The notes under the pieces: model-generated
Seen by the model: the letters and a program-made list of their open reading frames with translations, nothing else
Told to the model about the DNA's origin: nothing
Database searches by the model: none
Shown here: positions 6,592 through 9,840 of the stretch, piece by piece
Layout of the letters: each line of letters opens with the position of its first letter
Numbering within the stretch: the stretch's first letter is position 1
Program-made: the position numbers and the translations under genes
Assembly (NCBI GenBank): GCA_946627575.1
Contig: CAMOVS010000025.1
Coordinates: 1 to 9,840, forward strand
Reading direction: 5' to 3'
DNA from: an uncultured Lachnospiraceae bacterium
GTDB lineage: Bacteria > Bacillota > Clostridia > Lachnospirales > Lachnospiraceae
Length of the DNA stretch: 9,840 nt

Positions 6592-7446
6592 ATGATAAAA
6601 ATGTTTTTGACCGATCTGGATGGTACCCTGCTGCCGGAAGGAGGAAGCAAGGTGACTTTGCCTTATTTTGAAGCCATCCGGGCTTTTCAGAATCAGGGGA
6701 TCCTTTTTGGTGTGTCAACCGGCCGCCAGATTGCCAACATCCGGCGGATGTTCGATCCGGTCTTTGATGACATGATAGTCATCGGTGAAAATGGTGCCTG
6801 CGTTCTCTATAAAGGAAAGGAGATCTTCTGCGCGCCCATGTCCAAAGAGGACTCCCGGGGTCTGATTGAGGACACAAGAAAGCTGCCGGACTGCCTCTGC
6901 TTCCATGATACCCGCCATATGTGCTATGTGGAATCGGAATTCATGTATGGTCTTATAAAGAACCAGTTCGGTTATGATGTAACCCTGGTAGATGATCTTC
7001 TTAAGGTAGAGGAGCCATGCCTCAAACATACAGTATATCGAGAGAGTGCCATTGAGAAGGTGACAGCACCGGTCTTCCAGCCCAAATGGAGAAAGAGGGT
7101 GGATGTTGCCGGGGGCGGCAGCAAGTACCTTGACATCGTGGCCGTCGGCTCGGATAAAGGAACCTCTTTAAAGCGGGTTCAGAAGCAGCTTGGGATCAGT
7201 CCGGAAGAAACACTTGTCATTGGCGATAATCTGAATGATCTGGGAACCCTGGCACTGGCCAGATACAGTTTTGCGGTGGGAAATGCGCGGGAAGAGGTTA
7301 AGGAAGCCTGCAGCTATCTTGCTCCCGACAACCGGCATGATGGAGTCCTTGAGGTCATGAAAGCCCTCCTTGCAGGATACGGGCAGAAGGGAGAAGGCCT
7401 GGGCCGGTTTAAGAAAAACGGATCAAAACCTTACATTTTTACATAA
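6592..7446 (+). CDS. Cof-type HAD-superfamily phosphatase (second of two)
   Basis: 284 residues. The ATG at 6592 is preceded by AAAGG about 10 bases upstream, a moderate site. Motif I is LTDLDGT (D8, D10), motif II VSTGR (41-45), motif III lysine K189 in GSDKGTSL, and motif IV VIGDNLND (209-216). The large C2 cap lies between residues 46 and about 180, as expected for subfamily IIB. It differs strongly in sequence from the phosphatase before it, so the pair is not a recent duplication. Expected role: cytoplasmic dephosphorylation of a sugar phosphate or related metabolite. It is 109 bases after the first HAD gene, co-directional, and probably co-transcribed. No terminator follows before the control region at 7547. 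The basic tail (GRFKKNGSKPYIFT) extends past the usual fold end. Confidence 0.85.
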   Translation: MIKMFLTDLDGTLLPEGGSKVTLPYFEAIRAFQNQGILFGVSTGRQIANIRRMFDPVFDDMIVIGENGACVLYKGKEIFCAPMSKEDSRGLIEDTRKLPDCLCFHDTRHMCYVESEFMYGLIKNQFGYDVTLVDDLLKVEEPCLKHTVYRESAIEKVTAPVFQPKWRKRVDVAGGGSKYLDIVAVGSDKGTSLKRVQKQLGISPEETLVIGDNLNDLGTLALARYSFAVGNAREEVKEACSYLAPDNRHDGVLEVMKALLAGYGQKGEGLGRFKKNGSKPYIFT

Positions 7447-7546
7447 TATTATCCCGAAGATGATACAGGAGGCAGCTCTTGTATGAATAATAAAAAATAA
7501 TAATATTTGGAAGGGTGATTCTGTGCAGATTATCCTTATAAGGGAT

Positions 7547-7560
7547 TGAAAATATTTTCT
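7547..7560 (+). promoter_or_regulatory. Palindromic operator candidate, site 4
   Basis: TGAAA-ATAT-TTTCT contains the perfect 12-base palindrome GAAAATATTTTC (7548-7559). It ends 4 bases before the -35 box of the kinase promoter, matching the placement of sites 1 and 3 upstream of P1 and P2. It therefore links this kinase to the RLP operon in one inferred regulon. Confidence 0.62.
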
Positions 7561-7564
7561 GTAT

Positions 7565-7593
7565 TTAACATAGTGCATAAAATGTGTTATAAT
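7565..7593 (+). promoter_or_regulatory. Promoter P3 for the second FGGY kinase
   Basis: TTAACA (7565-7570), a 17-base spacer and the consensus TATAAT (7588-7593). A TG one base upstream of the -10 (7585-7586) makes it an extended -10 promoter. Transcription would begin near 7600. This is the strongest promoter in the window by eye. Confidence 0.75.
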
Positions 7594-7611
7594 TTTGTTG
7601 TAAAATTATAA
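7587..7611 (+). repeat. Perfect 10-bp inverted repeat over -10 box and start site
   Basis: TTATAATTTT (7587-7596) and AAAATTATAA (7602-7611) are exact reverse complements separated by GTTGT. The repeat covers the -10 box of P3 and the expected start site. A protein bound here would block transcription, so it is a repressor-site candidate distinct from the TGAAA-type operator. In RNA only the 3' arm is likely to be transcribed. AT-rich composition raises the chance of coincidence. Confidence 0.5.
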
Positions 7612-7724
7612 TTTATTGCAGAAGCCTTTGGGGGGAGAATGTCGATCTGGGGGGGTGGACTTCTTCCCCGGAAGGAAGCTGTAATAATGTGAACAGATAT
7701 CTTTACAAAAGGAAGGAGTGCGCG
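7600..7724 (+). other. G-rich foldable leader of the second kinase
   Basis: The 5' untranslated stretch holds two G runs, G6 at 7630-7635 and G7 at 7649-7655. GGGGGAGAA (7631-7639) can pair with TTCTTCCCC (7661-7669) through 9 bp including one G-U. The same CCCC can instead pair with the second G run, and CTTCTTCC can fold on GGAAGGAAG nearby. Mutually exclusive helices close to a ribosome binding site could regulate translation, but no known riboswitch is recognised. Confidence 0.3.
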
Positions 7725-9281
7725 ATGGGTAAGTATTATATTGGTTTTGACGCGGGAACACAGAGTGTTAAAGTCGTTCTTTACAATCTGGATCTTGAGT
7801 GCGTTGCAGAGACAAGCTATCCTACATTCTTTGAGTATCCGCAGCCTGGCTGGGTTCAGATGGATGCAGAAAAGTATTATGAAGCGGTCAAAATGGGAAT
7901 CCGTGATGTTGTAAGTATAGCGAAGGAGAAAGGCATCGATCCCGGCGAAATCCGTGCCATCTTCGGTGATGGTATCATCTGCGGTATATGCGGTGTGAAT
8001 GCGGAAGGAAAGTCCATTACTCCTTATATCATTTATATTGATTCAAGAACCACGGACGATGTAGCGGCCCTTACCGCAGAAGGACATACGATCTGGAAAG
8101 AAGAAAGCGGAAACCCGGTTCCCAATGTAATGTTCCCTGCCATGTTTGCCAGATGGTTTCTTAAGAACGACGAGAACTTCAAGAAAGATGGCGTGAAGTT
8201 CATGCACAACGCTCCTTATTGTCTGTTAAATCTGGCTGGACTTAAAGGAAAAGATGCCTTCATCGACTGGGGTGCCATGAGCGGCTGGGGACTCGGATTT
8301 GATATTTACAAAAAAGAATGGTCGGACAAACAGCTGGAGATCCTGGGAATCGATAAGAAATACATGCCCAGGATTGTGAAGCCCTGGGATATTATCGGCG
8401 GGCTCAATGAGGAGGATGCTGCCTTTACAGGACTTCCTGCAGGAACGCCCATCTGCGGCGGTGCCGGCGACACCATGCAGTCCATGATCGGCGCAGGTCT
8501 TACCGGTCCTAACATGGCAGCAGATGTAGCAGGTACAGCAGCTATGTTCTGCCTTTCCACCGAGAAGATTATGCCTGAGCTGTCCAGACCGGAAACCGGC
8601 CTGATCTTCAACTCAGGAACCATGAAAGATACCTATTTCTATTGGGGCATCGTCCGTACAGGCGGTATGGCTCTTCGTTGGTATCGCGATAATGTATGTA
8701 ATAAGGTGGATGATGCAGAATACTACGATGAGCTATCCGAGCGGGCCAAGGAGGTTCCTGCCGGATCCGACGGCGTACTCTTCCTGCCCTATCTGTCCGG
8801 CGGATTCAAGGAAGCTGCCAATGCCAGCGGCTGTTTCCTGAATATGACCCTTGACACCGATCAGGCTGTCCTTTGGAGAGCCGTATTAGAGGCCATCGGC
8901 TATGACTACATGGAGATGGGCGACAGCTACCGTGCCAGCGGAGTCGACTTTAAGAAGATCACCATCACCGAGGGCGGCAGCCGGTCTGATCTCTGGAATC
9001 AGATCAAGGCCGATATGCTTGACGCAGAGGTTGTTACCCTGAAGAAAGCAGGCGGCGCTGTTATGACCAACGTCATCACTGCCGCTTACGCAGTAGGTGA
9101 TATCGATAACTTGGAGGACTTCTGGGATAAATGGCTTGAAGTTAAGAAGATCTACAAGCCCAATCCGGAAAATACCAAATTATATCGAAGCATCTATGAG
9201 AAGCAGAAGAAGCTTGTCAGAGAGGATATGAAACCGGCCTTTGATGCTCTTAAGGTGATCCGCGGCATTACAAACGAATAA
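7725..9281 (+). CDS. FGGY-family carbohydrate kinase (full length)
   Basis: 518 residues. The ATG at 7725 follows GGAAGGAG (7711-7718) with 6-base spacing, and the protein opens directly into MGKYYIGFDAGTQS; an in-frame GTG at 7689 is less plausible. DAGTQS (9-14) is the first phosphate motif and GGAGDTMQS (245-253) holds the catalytic aspartate D249. DVAGTAA (267-273) is the second phosphate motif. GGSRSDLWNQIKADM (417-431) is the adenosine/C-terminal FGGY signature. Family role: ATP-dependent phosphorylation of a ketose or polyol. It is closest in style to xylulokinase-like members and lacks glycerol-kinase hallmarks. It is transcribed from P3, which carries the same operator type as the RLP operon, so it probably supplies that pathway with phosphorylated substrate. 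Substrate identity is unknown. Confidence 0.9.
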   Translation: MGKYYIGFDAGTQSVKVVLYNLDLECVAETSYPTFFEYPQPGWVQMDAEKYYEAVKMGIRDVVSIAKEKGIDPGEIRAIFGDGIICGICGVNAEGKSITPYIIYIDSRTTDDVAALTAEGHTIWKEESGNPVPNVMFPAMFARWFLKNDENFKKDGVKFMHNAPYCLLNLAGLKGKDAFIDWGAMSGWGLGFDIYKKEWSDKQLEILGIDKKYMPRIVKPWDIIGGLNEEDAAFTGLPAGTPICGGAGDTMQSMIGAGLTGPNMAADVAGTAAMFCLSTEKIMPELSRPETGLIFNSGTMKDTYFYWGIVRTGGMALRWYRDNVCNKVDDAEYYDELSERAKEVPAGSDGVLFLPYLSGGFKEAANASGCFLNMTLDTDQAVLWRAVLEAIGYDYMEMGDSYRASGVDFKKITITEGGSRSDLWNQIKADMLDAEVVTLKKAGGAVMTNVITAAYAVGDIDNLEDFWDKWLEVKKIYKPNPENTKLYRSIYEKQKKLVREDMKPAFDALKVIRGITNE

Positions 9282-9334
9282 AGAGCGGGCACAGGATTGA
9301 TTCCGACCTTTGAGCCGGGCTCATCCGTTAGAAT

Positions 9335-9363
9335 TTGTCAGAATTCATCAATAGACATGTAAT
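9335..9363 (+). promoter_or_regulatory. Possible promoter upstream of the terminator and SDR gene
   Basis: TTGTCA (9335-9340), a 17-base spacer and TGTAAT (9358-9363) each match the sigma-A consensus at five of six positions. The start would fall near 9370, just before the hairpin at 9380-9426. If active, the SDR transcript would begin with a terminator-like structure. There is no TGAAA-type operator here. Confidence 0.38.
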
Positions 9364-9379
9364 CCATAAATGATGACAG

Positions 9380-9430
9380 AAGGCCGGGATGCTTTCGCGT
9401 AGAGCACGCGGCGGTATCCCGGCCTTGTTT
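9380..9430 (+). terminator. Long-stem hairpin terminator between kinase and SDR
   Basis: AAGGCCGGGAT (9380-9390) and ATCCCGGCCTT (9416-9426) form a perfect 11-bp outer stem. An inner CGCGT/ACGCG stem (9396-9400, 9406-9410) has a 5-base loop. The 3' arm runs into TTGTTT. It would end the kinase transcript 99 bases past the stop, and it sits 30 bases before the SDR start. Confidence 0.75.
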
Positions 9431-9459
9431 ATGAACTTGGGAGAAAGGTGGCGAAAGCT

Positions 9460-9840
9460 ATGTTTGAAGTATCTTTAAAAGATAAAATCTGTATTATTAC
9501 AGGAGCCAGCCAGGGAATCGGCAAGGCAACGGCGCTTACCTTTGCTAAGGCAGATCTGAAGGGCATGACGATTATTGATATCGCAAAAGGGGAGTCCGGT
9601 GAAGCCGTGGAGAAAGAACTGACGGATATGGGCGTTGAAGTTGAGTATATTGTCGGCGACGCATCCTCCGTGGAAGTCATCCAGGGTGCGGTACAGAAAA
9701 CCATGGACCGCTGGGGCAAGATCGACATTCTCTGCAATATAGCAGGTATCTCTTATATGACGGACCTTGAGACCACCAGCCCGGAGCAGTGGGATAAGGT
9801 TATGAATGTCAACCTCCGCTCGGTTTTCCTGACCATGAAA
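9460..9840 (+). CDS. Short-chain dehydrogenase/reductase (SDR), N-terminal part, cut by window end
   Basis: 127 residues are visible and the frame stays open to the last base; typical SDRs are about 250 residues. The ATG at 9460 is preceded by AGGTGG (9446-9451); an in-frame GTG at 9448 is a weaker option. TGASQGIG (14-21) is the glycine-rich cofactor motif. D40 at the end of the second strand favours NAD over NADP. CNIAG (92-96) is a variant of NNAG with the first Asn replaced by Cys. N118 in VNLRSVFL is the conserved helix-4 Asn. The catalytic Ser-Tyr-Lys lie beyond the window. The family oxidises or reduces a secondary alcohol/ketone and is common in polyol and sugar loci. Its position after the kinase suggests a role in the same pathway. 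Confidence 0.88.
   Translation, partial: MFEVSLKDKICIITGASQGIGKATALTFAKADLKGMTIIDIAKGESGEAVEKELTDMGVEVEYIVGDASSVEVIQGAVQKTMDRWGKIDILCNIAGISYMTDLETTSPEQWDKVMNVNLRSVFLTMK

Overview
The window reads as an accessory carbon-catabolism locus of an anaerobic Firmicute, most likely a gut Clostridia/Lachnospiraceae-type genome. The basis is moderately GC-balanced genes all on the + strand, strong AGGAGG-type ribosome binding sites, AT-rich sigma-A-like promoters, and a GlpA-like/pyridine-nucleotide-type/DUF1667 gene trio of the kind found in anaerobic clostridia. The genus is not determinable from this sequence.

Layout: (1) 1-338, the C-terminal end of an FGGY-family sugar/polyol kinase, then a hairpin terminator. 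(2) 339-893, a 555-base gene-free control region with two good tandem promoters. Each has an AT-centred palindrome (TGAAA-N4-TTTCA type) just upstream of its -35 box. A roughly 140-nt foldable 5' leader follows. (3) 894-5409, a tight four-gene operon: a GlpA-like FAD oxidoreductase with a C-terminal 4-Cys [2Fe-2S] domain, a two-Rossmann FAD/NAD oxidoreductase, a small Cys-rich DUF1667 protein, and a RuBisCO-like protein (RLP, form IV). A 13-bp-stem terminator closes it. (4) 5616-7446, two Cof-type HAD phosphatases. (5) 7447-7724, a second regulated control region with the same palindrome, a near-consensus promoter, a perfect 10-bp-arm inverted repeat over the -10/start site and a G-rich leader. 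It drives a full-length FGGY kinase (7725-9281). (6) A long-stem hairpin terminator, preceded by a possible promoter, then the first 127 codons of a short-chain dehydrogenase (9460 to the window end).

Working model (inference): kinases phosphorylate a polyol, ketose or branched sugar. The GlpA-like/oxidoreductase/DUF1667 module oxidises the sugar- or polyol-phosphate. The RLP then enolises, isomerises or decarboxylates the resulting keto-phosphate. The HAD proteins remove phosphate from intermediates, and the SDR interconverts an alcohol and a ketone. The most interesting point is a RuBisCO-like protein inside an apparent glycerol-3-phosphate-dehydrogenase-like operon that lacks a recognisable glycerol kinase, with both main transcription units carrying the same operator in the same promoter geometry. 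The substrate cannot be named from this window. No transporter or regulator is visible; these would have to lie outside it.
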